A stretch of DNA of 64,000 nt from Bacillus chungangensis (GCF_030812995.1 NZ_JAUSTT010000018.1:1-64000), one strand, 5' to 3'; positions 38,040 through 47,960 are shown, counted from the stretch's first letter. The notes: a model not told the origin generated them from the sequence alone. A program made the numbers and translations.

Positions 38040-38235
38040 TAGATTTTATCAAATGAGTCAATTTTAAATTCTTCTTCACTTTGCCATAAAGCGTTCAAGC
38101 GATTAACCTTGTCCTATAGGTATGAACTTTTAGTATGTTTCTTTCCATTATCTTCTACCCAGCAATTCTCCTTCTTCTTATTTTTTATATTAGGATTTAT
38201 TTGCTGCTAGTATATTGGAAAATATTCTAATACCG

Positions 38236-38847
38236 CTAGTCCACATTCTCCATTAAACGTATCATCATTTCTTCATTCATTGGCCCAACAATTTTCTGTT
38301 CAATTTTTCCCTCTGTGTTAAGAACGTAAGTTGTTGGAATAGCAAAGGATCTGTATTTCTTTCCAATATGGCCTTTTTCATCCAATAGAATAGGAAAAGT
38401 TATTTTATAATCCTCTGCGAATTTCTTTACCTTTTCGATCCCTTTATCTTCTTTTGTTAAATTCACCGCCAAAATCTCTACATTCATCTCATTTGCTTTT
38501 GACTCATAAAAATTTTGCATATGTGGCATTTCTGCTTTACAAGGCGGACACCAAGTAGCCCAAAAATTTAAAAATACTTTTTTCCCTTGAAAATCTGAAA
38601 GTTTCACATCATTTCCTTCCAAGTCTTTCAAGGTGAAATCAAAAGCAGTATCGCCATTTGAAAGTCCAATTTGGTTTGCTTGTACCATCTTAGCATCATC
38701 GCTTGCAGATTCTACAGCTTTATTCGTTAAAAAAGATGCTTGTAATTCTGCTTCTTTTTTCTTTACAGAAGCTTCTTGGACAATATTGGTAAATAAGATT
38801 CCTGCCAATACTCCTACTAACACAAGCGCGAAAATTTTTTTACTCAT
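38236..38847 (-). CDS. Thioredoxin-like thiol-disulfide oxidoreductase (ResA/TlpA type)
   Basis: About 203 aa. An N-terminal membrane anchor (residues 4-22) holds an extracytoplasmic TlpA/ResA-like thioredoxin domain with active site WCPPC (in FWATWCPPCKAEMP). The cis-Pro loop is AIPTTYVL and the family Glu is retained near KAEMPHMQ. I choose ATG 38847, with ATAGGAGGG 6 nt upstream. It overlaps the preceding membrane-protein gene by 8 nt, so the two are coupled. Likely a reductant of cytochrome c or other exported thiols. Confidence 0.85.
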   Translation of the reverse strand: MSKKIFALVLVGVLAGILFTNIVQEASVKKKEAELQASFLTNKAVESASDDAKMVQANQIGLSNGDTAFDFTLKDLEGNDVKLSDFQGKKVFLNFWATWCPPCKAEMPHMQNFYESKANEMNVEILAVNLTKEDKGIEKVKKFAEDYKITFPILLDEKGHIGKKYRSFAIPTTYVLNTEGKIEQKIVGPMNEEMMIRLMENVD

Positions 38848-39466
38848 TATTTTCCCTCCTATAGAACAGATAACAAAGCAATGCTGCTGCAACAATTATA
38901 AACGTGAAAACTGGTACTGTTAGCAACTCATGACGTATTGAATAAAAGAAAACTTGAAACATCGTAAATAGTATGAGCAGTTGGACAAGCCATTGCAAAT
39001 CTTGCAGCTTCTGCTTTAGCCAAATAAGCATAGTTGTATTCACTATTGTTTGAAATCCTACGAACCAAAGTGCATATCCATTTAATAATCCAACTCCTAG
39101 CTCATAGATTGAAACTGTCATCATCCAAGCAAAGACCATGATAGCCTTTTCTTGGTAAAAACAATGCTTTTTATAGCATATGTATATTAGATAAATACAT
39201 ACAGTCATAATGCCAAGCCAATAACCTTTTAAGCCTCCATGAAAATATACAATTGTCATTGGGTTCGATATGCTCGTTTTAAAATCGAAAATCACAATAC
39301 TTAACTTCCAAATGATAATAAAAATAAACACTGCATTTCCATACAAATCAACAATACTATGTTTTTTAAACAACAATCTCAATATCATTCCCGTCAGCAA
39401 AAAAGAAATAACGATTGCAGCCCATGATGCTGGAAACGTGAATGATCCAATCGTATACCAATTCAT
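38840..39466 (-). CDS. Polytopic membrane protein, unknown function
   Basis: About 208 aa with six or seven hydrophobic helices and few soluble loops. The phrase PMTIVYFHGGLKGYWLGI is faintly like prolipoprotein diacylglyceryl transferases, but the catalytic set is not evident. I choose ATG 39466 (TAGGTGAAAGG just upstream). It lies between and is coupled to a methyltransferase gene and a TlpA-like gene. It might feed electrons to the thioredoxin, as CcdA does, but it has no conserved Cys pair in its helices. Confidence 0.65.
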   Translation of the reverse strand: MNWYTIGSFTFPASWAAIVISFLLTGMILRLLFKKHSIVDLYGNAVFIFIIIWKLSIVIFDFKTSISNPMTIVYFHGGLKGYWLGIMTVCIYLIYICYKKHCFYQEKAIMVFAWMMTVSIYELGVGLLNGYALWFVGFQTIVNTTMLIWLKQKLQDLQWLVQLLILFTMFQVFFYSIRHELLTVPVFTFIIVAAALLCYLFYRRENNE

Positions 39467-39474
39467 CCTTTCAC

Positions 39475-40062
39475 CTAACATGATGCATTTGGAATACTTG
39501 CGACAATATAATAGATAGCCTTGTTTATATGTCCGATTTCAACCTCAAAGCCATTCGCTTCCAACTTGCTCGCCATCACATCTGAAGAAATGCGATGATG
39601 GACAGGTGGTCCCGTTTCTGAATCAACTGCTTCCCATTCAAGTACAACACATTTACCTCCAGGTTTTAAATGTGACGTCATTTCTGCTAAAACAGAAGAA
39701 AGGTTTTTTACTTCATGAAGCACAAAGGAAATCAACACCTTATCAAAGCGATGTTTCTGAAATGATAGTTGACCAAGTGCTCCTTGCACATAATCAATAT
39801 TAAATATTTGCTTTTTTACTGCGCGTTCCTTTAGAAGATGCAGCATCTCCACTTGTAAATCAACTGCTTTTACATTTGTTTTCACCTGTTTAGCAATAGG
39901 TATCGTAAAATAGCCATTGCCGCATCCATAATCTCCTACAAAATCATGTTCTTGCAAATCTAGTAAAGAAAGTACTTTTTCAATTGGAAGTAATGTTTGC
40001 CTTTTTGGATCTACGAGCTTTGCCGCCTTTTCATAATGAAATAATTTTCCTGTCATCATCAT
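39475..40062 (-). CDS. Class I SAM-dependent methyltransferase
   Basis: A 195-aa methyltransferase of the Methyltransf_11/25 type. SAM motif I is VGDYGCGNGYFTIP, followed by the acidic VKAVDLQ loop, and motif post-I/III is KPGGKCVVLEW. A run of three ATG codons (40062-40056) follows GGATGGTGA. It is the first gene of a three-gene operon with a membrane protein and a TlpA-like oxidoreductase. The substrate is unknown. Confidence 0.8.
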   Translation of the reverse strand: MMMTGKLFHYEKAAKLVDPKRQTLLPIEKVLSLLDLQEHDFVGDYGCGNGYFTIPIAKQVKTNVKAVDLQVEMLHLLKERAVKKQIFNIDYVQGALGQLSFQKHRFDKVLISFVLHEVKNLSSVLAEMTSHLKPGGKCVVLEWEAVDSETGPPVHHRISSDVMASKLEANGFEVEIGHINKAIYYIVASIPNASC

Positions 40063-40212
40063 TCACCATCCTCTTTTTTTCTCTCTTCATACCTATGCCG
40101 GTATCGTAACATATGCGCTTCCTCTTGTCTAATCGCCTGTTTATGCTATTTTCTACGGCAAGCATCATTTAAAACGAACAAAGTATTTTAGCATGTTTAC
40201 TTCACTTCGCAA

Positions 40213-40252
40213 CAAAAAATCCCCCGTTAACAGCACTAAAATGGGGGATTTT
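40213..40252 (-). terminator. cls terminator
   Basis: AAATCCCCC pairs with GGGGGATTT, and a TTTTTTG run follows on the minus strand. Confidence 0.88.
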
Positions 40253-40259
40253 GCAATCA

Positions 40260-41705
40260 TTAAAGTATTGGAGATAGCAAGCGAGAGACTGATTCTTTAA
40301 ATCTAATGATAAGCGGTCTTTCTTCATAAGCGACCTTCGTAATTTCTTGTGAATTCATCATATCATCAAGAAAAATCTTCTCCAACCTGCCGGCAATCGG
40401 TTGGCTATAAATAAACGCATTCACTTCAAAATTCAAACGGAAACTGCGAACATCAATATTTGCAGTCCCTACGGTCGAAACTTTGCCATCGACAACAAGT
40501 GTTTTAGCATGGATAAAACCATTTTCGTATACATATACCCTCGCTCCCGCTTTTAACACTTCTCCGACATGTGAATACGTTGCCCAATAAACAAACATAT
40601 GATCTGGCTTATTAGGTATCATGACACGTACATCAACACCCGATAGTGCTGCAATTTTCAACGCATCAAGGACACTTCCATCAGGAATAAAATAAGGTGT
40701 TTGAATATAAATATAATTTTTGGCGGAATTAATCATTTTTACATAGGCATATTTAATTTGTTCCCATTCTGAGTCAGGCCCGCTTGAAACTATTTGAACA
40801 TCGGTTTCACCTTCAAACTCGATTTCGGGAAAATATTTAACGTTATATTTTACTTTTCGAGCAGATGCTTGGTTCCAATCAAGGACAAACCGAGTTTGCA
40901 TGCCATAAACAGCTTTGCCAACAATTCTTAAATGAGTGTCACGCCAATAGCCAAAATTTTTATCTAATCCTAAGTATTCATCGCCAATGTTAAAGCCGCC
41001 AATATAACCAGTCTTTCCATCAATAATCGCTAGTTTTCTATGATTGCGGAAATTTACGCGCATATTCAGCAACGGAATTTTAGCGGGAAAAAAGGAGCTG
41101 ACTTTACCGCCTGCATGAATTAAAGCGGTGAAAAACCGCTTAGGTAACCCCCTTGATCCCATTGCATCAAATAACAGGCGAACTTCTAAACCTTCTTTTG
41201 CTTTCTTTACTAACGTACTCATAATTTTTTTCCCAAGTTCATCATTGCGGATAATATAATATACAAGATGAATATGATCTTCAGCTGCTTCCATATCTTT
41301 AATGAGGGCATCAAATTTTTCTTTGCCATCAATAAAAATTTCTACATCATTGTCTTGAGTCAAGACAGCTCCATCATTCACAAGCAACATATAGATTAAG
41401 TCTTTAAATTCAGCTGTCCTTCTATCATTAAAAGGGAAGATACTGTTGCTAAGCAATTCTATTTGTGTATGGGTAATTTCCTTTATACCAATTTTTTCTT
41501 GATCTTTCCAATCAAATATTTTTCTTCTGCTTAAATTTTGTCCGAATATTAAATATAGAATAAATCCAACAACAGGTATAAAAAGCAAAACTAAAAGCCA
41601 TGCCCATGTAGCCCCTACATCTCTCCTCTCTAAGAAAATGACGAATCCTGCCAAAACGACATTTAATAAAATGATTACGCTTAATGAAATCGTCAAAATA
41701 CTCAT
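40260..41705 (-). CDS. cls: Cardiolipin synthase
   Basis: About 481 aa. Two N-terminal membrane helices (4-25, 35-57) are followed by two phospholipase-D domains, each with an HKD motif: HRKLAIIDGKTGYIGGFN and HAKTLVVDGKVSTVGTAN. It condenses two phosphatidylglycerols to cardiolipin. I choose ATG 41705 with AAGGAG 6 nt upstream rather than the ATG at 41720. Monocistronic. Confidence 0.93.
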   Translation of the reverse strand: MSILTISLSVIILLNVVLAGFVIFLERRDVGATWAWLLVLLFIPVVGFILYLIFGQNLSRRKIFDWKDQEKIGIKEITHTQIELLSNSIFPFNDRRTAEFKDLIYMLLVNDGAVLTQDNDVEIFIDGKEKFDALIKDMEAAEDHIHLVYYIIRNDELGKKIMSTLVKKAKEGLEVRLLFDAMGSRGLPKRFFTALIHAGGKVSSFFPAKIPLLNMRVNFRNHRKLAIIDGKTGYIGGFNIGDEYLGLDKNFGYWRDTHLRIVGKAVYGMQTRFVLDWNQASARKVKYNVKYFPEIEFEGETDVQIVSSGPDSEWEQIKYAYVKMINSAKNYIYIQTPYFIPDGSVLDALKIAALSGVDVRVMIPNKPDHMFVYWATYSHVGEVLKAGARVYVYENGFIHAKTLVVDGKVSTVGTANIDVRSFRLNFEVNAFIYSQPIAGRLEKIFLDDMMNSQEITKVAYEERPLIIRFKESVSRLLSPIL

Positions 41706-42121
41706 TATTTGCTCCTTCATTTTCTACTATTATTGCAGCGGGACCTTTCAGAAAGGAAGTTCGCTATACTACTGTTTTTTTTATTTTTATACGTTCCGTT
41801 CTGTCTATGAAATAAAAAAGAGACCTTTTTGCACTTTCTTGATATCTATGGTGTAAATGTATCATAACATATTATTGATATTATACACACAAATACAGTA
41901 GTAGAATGTGATCGGTTTATTATTTTAAAAAGGAATGCGCTTTGCGCACCTGCACTACTCTATGTTTAAAGTAGGATTGATCAAGCAATTGAGGTTATCA
42001 TCTCTACTGAATTCCACCGTTAAAAAACAAATATATAAGCCAAATTACATAAATTATTAGCATTTTCCATTGTTTATAGGCTTATATACACTATTTATAA
42101 TCAAATCTATTATGAGGAATC

Positions 42122-42172
42122 AAAAAAGCGGAAAGTCGCCATCCTTTAATGGAGGGGACTTTCCACTTTTTA
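42122..42172 (-). terminator. Terminator of the M23 peptidase gene
   Basis: GGAAAGTC pairs with GACTTTCC, extended by AAAAG/CTTTTT; the T-run is on the minus strand. Confidence 0.85.
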
Positions 42173-42179
42173 TTTTGAC

Positions 42180-43460
42180 TTAAAAGCTTACATAGTTACG
42201 GGGATTAACCGCATTTGATTTCGACGATGTCCATTCTCCTTCATAAATCTCAAAGTGGAGATGCTGACCAGTAGAGTTTCCAGTATTACCCATATACCCG
42301 ATGACTTCTCCTTTTGAAACAGACCCACTCGTCACATTTCGCTGCGATAAATGTGCATAGACAGTGGTATATACTTGTCCATCAATATTATGTGTGATGT
42401 AAATGACATTTCCATAGCTGCTAGATTGTTCGGAACGGAATACGACACCATCTGCTGCTGCGACAACTGGCACTGTTCCGCGTTTAGCAATATCAATGCC
42501 ATAGTGCATGCCACCAGAACGGCGTCCAAATTCAGAAGTAACGACGCCATCTGCTGGCCTTGTGAAAATACCTGGTGTAAGTTGCGGCACGCTGCTTACA
42601 GGGCCTCCACCACCATTATTCCTGCGAGCTGCTGCTTCTCTCTCAGCAGCAATCCGGCGCTGCCGTTCTTCCTCAGCAATTCGGCTTTTTTCCGACTTAA
42701 TGGCTTCTTGAAGTGCTGCTTCTTGAGCACCCAATATTCTCTGCTCTTCCTCTAAGCTTAATTTTTCTCCCTCAAAATGTTGCTTTTGCAATTCAAGCTG
42801 CTGCATCAGTTCATTTTTTCGGGCTTTTTGCTGATCAAGTTCTGCTTTCATCTTTTCAAGGTCACTAAGCATGCTTTGATGTTCTTTTAACTTACTTTCC
42901 ACCTCTGCTTGCTTTTTTTCAACATCTTCTTTATCTTTTTGGTGTTCTTCCATAATTTGTTTATCAGCATTGACTAAAGTGGTAACTGCTGTAAAACGAT
43001 CAATAAAGTCACCAAAGCTGGAAGCTCCTAATAAAACGTCTATGTAACTGCCCGAACCGCCGTTTGTCTGCATGGCACGAGCTCTTTGCTTCAACAACTC
43101 ATTACGCTCTTCAATGCGTTTTTTTAATTCTTCAATCTCTTTCTTTAAAAGCGCAATTTCAGCTTCCGTATCTTTTATCTGCTGCTGTTTTTCATTGATT
43201 TTGGCATTTGTTTCGTTAATTGTCGCTTCTAGCGTATGTACTTCAATCTCAACTTGATTTTTTTCGCCTTCAATTCTCGTAATTTCAATATCTTTTTGAT
43301 AGATATTTGTTTTAAGGTTAGACTTCTGATTTTGAATGTTTTTTTGTTGATTTTGCAACTCTGATAGTTTTGAAGCGGATACAACAGGACTGGAGGCTAA
43401 AATACTGCCAACCCCTATCATAGTTGCAAGTGTGACTGAAAGCAACGAGCGTCTCTTCAA
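42180..43460 (-). CDS. Coiled-coil M23 murein hydrolase (EnvC/PcsB-like, FtsEX partner)
   Basis: About 426 aa. The signal peptide ends VVSASKLSEL. A long coiled coil (about 35-270) precedes a LytM/M23 metallopeptidase domain (about 300-426). Zn ligands are intact: HYGID, YAHLS and HLHFE. The coiled coil is the part that binds FtsX in EnvC/PcsB systems, and ftsE-ftsX lie just upstream in the same direction. I place the start at TTG 43460 (AAAGGGGA 8 nt upstream). The open frame to 43688 is an artefact: its first 63 codons or so come from a dispersed repeat. Confidence 0.87.
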   Translation of the reverse strand: MKRRSLLSVTLATMIGVGSILASSPVVSASKLSELQNQQKNIQNQKSNLKTNIYQKDIEITRIEGEKNQVEIEVHTLEATINETNAKINEKQQQIKDTEAEIALLKKEIEELKKRIEERNELLKQRARAMQTNGGSGSYIDVLLGASSFGDFIDRFTAVTTLVNADKQIMEEHQKDKEDVEKKQAEVESKLKEHQSMLSDLEKMKAELDQQKARKNELMQQLELQKQHFEGEKLSLEEEQRILGAQEAALQEAIKSEKSRIAEEERQRRIAAEREAAARRNNGGGGPVSSVPQLTPGIFTRPADGVVTSEFGRRSGGMHYGIDIAKRGTVPVVAAADGVVFRSEQSSSYGNVIYITHNIDGQVYTTVYAHLSQRNVTSGSVSKGEVIGYMGNTGNSTGQHLHFEIYEGEWTSSKSNAVNPRNYVSF

Positions 43461-43497
43461 GAGAATATTCCCCTTTCTAGCACTTTTCCAATCTAGT

Positions 43498-43774
43498 GAT
43501 AAAGTGAAACTTCCATGAGTGGGGGTTTTCTCTGCCCACTCATAAGAATTAGAACAAAGGCTAAGATCGCAACGTCCTGTTGCAACGCCTTTGTGACCGA
43601 CATCCTCGAAAAAGAAGAGCACTTTTTCTTCGTGCGATGCTGATTCAAGAAGCTTTCCTTCTCCTGTCGGCCCGAACCAATCGGACATTTACTGGCAGTT
43701 ATCCCCCAACTAGACTTCCTCAATTCCTCTTACTCTTGAGGTGGGGGTCTTACTGCCAGTTAGATGTGGGATAA
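43498..43774. repeat. Two-hairpin dispersed repeat, copy 2 (long form)
   Basis: About 277 bp with the same ends as copy 1 (AAAGTGAAACTTCC to GATGTGGGATAAA). It holds about 120 bp more between the two hairpins (GATCGCAACGTCCTG...). It opens the reading frame upstream of the M23 gene. Confidence 0.8.
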
Positions 43775-43856
43775 AGATAATAGTGTTCCCATCATAGATT
43801 GAACTTTTTCTTTATAACAAAAAAATAAAATATCACCGTTATGTACCTTACAATAA

Positions 43857-43906
43857 AATAGACGATCTAAATGAATGAAACCATTTAGCATACTCAATCG
43901 TCTATT
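43857..43906 (-). terminator. Long hairpin after ftsX
   Basis: AATAGACGAT pairs with ATCGTCTATT, with an inner CTAAATG/CATTTAG stem. It lies about 160 nt after the ftsX stop and probably ends the ftsEX mRNA. Confidence 0.6.
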
Positions 43907-44066
43907 ATCATGTAGAGGTATAAAAACTTTTACTGGTAAAAAAAACTAAAACATTTTTTTCAGCAATATCTAGAAATTTTGATTGAATGAACGGAAATGG
44001 TTTTTTGCAAATGAACAACGTAAACCGCCATAAAGCTCCTTGCTTATATGGCAGCACCGCTGCCAA

Positions 44067-44951
44067 TCATACATTTAAAAACTTCCTTATTGACATGAGG
44101 CTTCCCCACATGCCAATTAAAATGCCCATGGCAAGTAAAATCGAACTAACTTGAAAGATGACAGGCCATACTGGGAGAATATTAATGAATGTTCCACCAA
44201 GCCTAGGAGTAACAAATGCATATGCATAACGGTAGGCAATAGAGACAATGGTAATAGGCAATATAGCCCCCAGTATACCCAGCCACATACCTTCCATCAA
44301 AAATGGCCATCTAATAAACCAATTTGTTGCACCGACCAGTTTCATAATTTCTATCTCTTTCCGGCGTGCAAAAATAGTGATCTTAATCGTATTTGAAATT
44401 AAGAACATGGCTGTAAATAATAAACCAATAATCATAACGATGCCAACATTGCGGCTAATCTTTAAAAAACTAAATAATTTTTCAACTTTTCCTTCCCCAT
44501 ATTTGACAGAAAACACATGTGAAAATTTTTCTATCTTTTTTGAGATGGAAGGAGTTTCAGTTGGTTCTGAAGCTTTCACAACAAAGACATCGTATAATGG
44601 ATTATCTTGCTTAAATAGAGAGAAGTCTCGTCCCAAATCATTGATTAATTTCTCTAATTCTTCTTTTTTAGAAGAATAGGTGACAGATTCGACATGATCG
44701 AGTCCTTCTATTTGTTTCTTTAATTGCTGCTGGTCTTCTTTTGTAGCCATTAATTCTATATAAACGCGAATTTCAACGTCTTTTTCAATATCATCAGCAA
44801 CTTTATTCATGTTCATCATCATGACGAAGAAAACACCGACAAGTAATAAAGTAACGGTTACTGCACTAGTGGATGCAAACGTCATCCAACCGTTTCTGCG
44901 AAGACTTTTTCCACTTTCTCTTAAGTGGCGAGTAAGCGTTCTAATCTTCAT
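44067..44951 (-). CDS. ftsX: Cell-division permease-like protein FtsX
   Basis: A 294-aa membrane protein. One N-terminal helix (about 20-45), a large extracytoplasmic domain (45-170) that binds hydrolase partners, then three C-terminal helices of the FtsX/MacB type. The phrase ARRKEIEIMKLVGATNWFIRW is the family coupling region. It overlaps ftsE by 11 nt. With FtsE it should drive the neighbouring M23 hydrolase at the septum or side wall. Confidence 0.94.
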   Translation of the reverse strand: MKIRTLTRHLRESGKSLRRNGWMTFASTSAVTVTLLLVGVFFVMMMNMNKVADDIEKDVEIRVYIELMATKEDQQQLKKQIEGLDHVESVTYSSKKEELEKLINDLGRDFSLFKQDNPLYDVFVVKASEPTETPSISKKIEKFSHVFSVKYGEGKVEKLFSFLKISRNVGIVMIIGLLFTAMFLISNTIKITIFARRKEIEIMKLVGATNWFIRWPFLMEGMWLGILGAILPITIVSIAYRYAYAFVTPRLGGTFINILPVWPVIFQVSSILLAMGILIGMWGSLMSIRKFLNV

Positions 44952-45627
44952 AGCCGTAATCTCCTCGCTGTTCGTCCCTTACAATTCTGCCATTTTCTAT
45001 CGCAACTACTCGGTGCTTTAATGTATTGACAATTTCTTTATTGTGCGTCGCCATGACAACAGTTGTCCCTCGTGTATTAATTTCTTCAAATATACTCATA
45101 ATGTCCCAAGATGTTTCTGGATCTAGATTGCCTGTCGGTTCATCAGCAATAACAACTTTAGGTCGATTGATAATCGATCTAGCGATGGATACCCGCTGCT
45201 GTTCGCCTCCTGAAAGCTCCGTCGGCAGCATTCTAACTTTATGCTTTAATCTTACCAGCTCTAGTACTTCCATCACTCGTTTTTTAATATTTTTAGGGTG
45301 TTCTTCTATGACCTCTAGTGCAAAAGCAACGTTTTCATATACTGTTAATGTTGGCAGCAGCTTAAAGTCTTGAAAGACAACACCGATTTGTCTTCTAATA
45401 TATGGAACTCGCTTATTCTTTAAGTTGGCCAGGTTGATGCCATCCACTATGATGGTTCCTTTCGTTGGCTTTTCTTCTCGGTACATCATTTTGATAAAGG
45501 TAGATTTCCCTGCACCACTAGGCCCAACTACATAAACAAATTCTCCTTGCCTAATTTTTATATTCATCCCATTTGCAGCCATGATACCGTTCGGGTACTT
45601 TTTGTACACGTCTTGCATTTCTATCAT
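44941..45627 (-). CDS. ftsE: Cell-division ATPase FtsE
   Basis: A 228-aa ABC ATPase. Walker A is GPSGAGKST, Q-loop VFQDFKLLP, signature LSGGEQQRVSIARSI and Walker B VVIADEPTGNLDP. It forms the FtsEX complex that powers peptidoglycan hydrolysis. The position after cccB and prfB matches the B. subtilis order. Confidence 0.95.
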   Translation of the reverse strand: MIEMQDVYKKYPNGIMAANGMNIKIRQGEFVYVVGPSGAGKSTFIKMMYREEKPTKGTIIVDGINLANLKNKRVPYIRRQIGVVFQDFKLLPTLTVYENVAFALEVIEEHPKNIKKRVMEVLELVRLKHKVRMLPTELSGGEQQRVSIARSIINRPKVVIADEPTGNLDPETSWDIMSIFEEINTRGTTVVMATHNKEIVNTLKHRVVAIENGRIVRDEQRGDYGYED

Positions 45628-45913
45628 TTAATCACCTTACTTTTCCGAAACTATCGTTCTATGATGCATGAAAGAGAGATTTTTCACGAATCATGTTGCA
45701 AATATAACTATATAATACTGGCTGGCATTTCGCTAATATGTTGCAAGAAATGCAATATGTAGTTTTATATCGAGTTAAATCGAAAAATGAATCACAACTA
45801 TTATAACATCAACAATTGTCTTTTTAACGTGAATTTATATTACATTTTTATTTCAAAACGATAAAACATGCTAAAAACTGCTATTGTTCGATGAATGAAG
45901 CATTTTTTTCATA

Positions 45914-45952
45914 AAAAAATGCCTTGATGTTTATTTTTACATCAAAGCATTT
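45914..45952 (-). terminator. cccB terminator
   Basis: AAATGCTTTGATGT pairs with ACATCAAGGCATTT on the minus strand, followed by TTTTT. Confidence 0.85.
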
Positions 45953-45989
45953 CAACCGTGTTTTTATTAAAAATAATGGTTAAAAAGAT

Positions 45990-46331
45990 TTATTTCTTAT
46001 TAGCTAACCACTCGGCTACTTTCTCTGCTTCTTCACCTTTCACTGTCCCTTTAGGCATTCTGCCTTTCCCATTATTGATAATATCAAGAATGCCATCTTT
46101 GTCATAGGTTGCACCTACCGTCTTTAATGATGGAGCACTTTTCCCTTCTAAGTTGTCGCCATGACACATAGAACATTTTTGATCGTAAATTTTTTGTTCG
46201 TCTCCAGCTCCCGCTACCGTTTCACCATTTGTTACAGTATCCTCTTTTCCCTTGTCGGAATCGCTTCCACAAGCTGCAAGACTAAATGCCAACGTCGTCC
46301 CCATTAAAATAGTGAAAAGTTTCTTCTTCAT
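45990..46331 (-). CDS. cccB: Membrane-attached cytochrome c551
   Basis: About 113 aa. The lipobox LAAC near residue 21 anchors it outside the membrane. The haem motif is CSMCHG and the distal Met ligand is in GRMPKG. It carries electrons to the terminal oxidase. I choose ATG 46331, with AGAGGGGG 9 nt upstream, over the longer frame to 46355. It is located between prfB and ftsE as in B. subtilis. Confidence 0.92.
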   Translation of the reverse strand: MKKKLFTILMGTTLAFSLAACGSDSDKGKEDTVTNGETVAGAGDEQKIYDQKCSMCHGDNLEGKSAPSLKTVGATYDKDGILDIINNGKGRMPKGTVKGEEAEKVAEWLANKK

Positions 46332-46732
46332 GTTTTTTGTCCCCCTCTTAAACAAAATGCTGTCAAAATTAGTATACCAACATTATGCTATTTTGAAACC
46401 ATTATCCATTGCTGCAAAAATGTCTAAAACATGCGCAAAGCCTGATGGTTCAAAGGTTAAGGGGATTTGTTTCAACTTTGTGAACCGAATTCAGACAGTA
46501 TCTATTCTTTTTAAACATGTTAAAAAGCTGATGTTTCACGATAAAAATTAAATAACGAGAGATCACGATATAAATAGATTATCAGCTAAATCAACCAGTT
46601 TAGCCGGAACGGACTAGTTACAAGCCTATTTCAAAGATCTTTAAGCCGAAATGTATTAGTTATAGGCCGATTTTGCCAATATATCGTCCAAGACAAACAC
46701 GCTTTAATCATCCGATTAGTGGCTGCCATCCC
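46332..46732. other. Spacer between cccB and prfB
   Basis: No gene is seen. It must hold the cccB promoter; no box pair is convincing. Confidence 0.4.
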
Positions 46733-46772
46733 AAAAAAGGTGAAGAAAAATAATCTCATTTCTCCACCTTTT
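46733..46772 (-). terminator. prfB terminator
   Basis: AAAAGGTG...GAAA pairs with TTTTC...CACCTTTT, with TTTTTTGG following on the minus strand. Confidence 0.8.
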
Positions 46773-46787
46773 CGTTAGGGCTCAGTT

Positions 46788-47892
46788 TTACACCTGCGAC
46801 CGTAAATATCCATCAATAAATATGTCTATTTCGCCGTCAGTTACTGCTTGGACGTTCCCGACTTCCGTATTGGTTCTATGGTCTTTGACCATTGAATAAG
46901 GATGGAACACATAAGAGCGAATTTGGCTGCCCCAGCCAATTTCTTTTTGCTCTCCACGAATTTCGGCCAATGCTTTTTCTTTTTCTTCAATTTCACGTTG
47001 ATAAAGCTTGGCTTTGAGCATATTCATCGCGCGCTCCCGGTTTTTAATTTGAGAACGTTCTGACTGGCAAGTAACGACAACACCAGTCGGCAAATGTGTG
47101 ATACGAACTGCGGAATCTGTCGTATTGACGTGCTGTCCGCCTGCTCCACTGGAACGGTACGTATCAATTTTTAAATCTTCGGAACGAATCTCCACTTCAA
47201 CACCATCGCTAAACTCCGGCATGACATCACAAGAGACAAACGATGTATGGCGTCTTCCAGATGAATCAAAAGGAGAAATGCGGACGAGGCGATGGATGCC
47301 TTTTTCTGCTTTTAAGTAGCCATATGCATTATGGCCTTTAATTAATAAAGTAACACTTTTAATCCCTGCTTCATCTCCAGGCAAATAGTTCAATGTCTCC
47401 ACTTTGAAGCCTTTTTTCTCCGCCCAGCGTGTGTACATCCGTAAAAGGATAGAACCCCAATCTTGAGATTCGGTGCCGCCAGCACCAGGATGAAGCTCAA
47501 GAATGGCATTATTTTTATCGTAAGGACCACTTAATAAGAGCTGAAGCTCGTAATCATTCAATTGCTTCGTAAATGCTTTTAGCTCTGTTTCAAGTTCGGC
47601 TTCCATCGCTTCATCTTTTTCTTCCTCTTCTTTAATGAGCTCATATGTCAGTTCTAGATTTTCCTGTGTTTCTAACAGTTCTTTATATTCATGCACCAAA
47701 TCCTTTAGTGCGTTTAATTCATTAATAACAGTTTGCGCTTCATCCTGATGATCCCAAAATCCTGGATCAAGCATTCTTTCATCCAACTCAGCAATTCTTA
47801 CCTCTTTATTTTCGAGGTCAAAGAGACCCCCTAAAATCCGCTAATCGCTTGGCGGTTTTTTCTAACTCTGATCGAATTTCAAATAATTCCAT
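46788..47892 (-). CDS. prfB: Peptide chain release factor 2, programmed +1 frameshift
   Basis: Release factor for UGA/UAA. The mature product has about 367 aa, with the recognition motif SPF and the catalytic GGQ loop ([16 protein letters not shown]). Translation starts at ATG 47892, runs 24 codons to CTT (47823-47821), meets TGA (47820-47818), then shifts +1 to read GAC. A Shine-Dalgarno-like AGGGGG at 47832-47827 lies 3 nt before CTT, as in the classical autoregulatory site. Low RF2 raises frameshifting. The frame that opens at 47786 misses the N-terminus. Confidence 0.96.
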
Positions 47893-47960
47893 CTTCTTCA
47901 CCTCTGTAAAATGAAATATATTATGATTATCACTGTGAAACATTTTACACAAACATCGCC

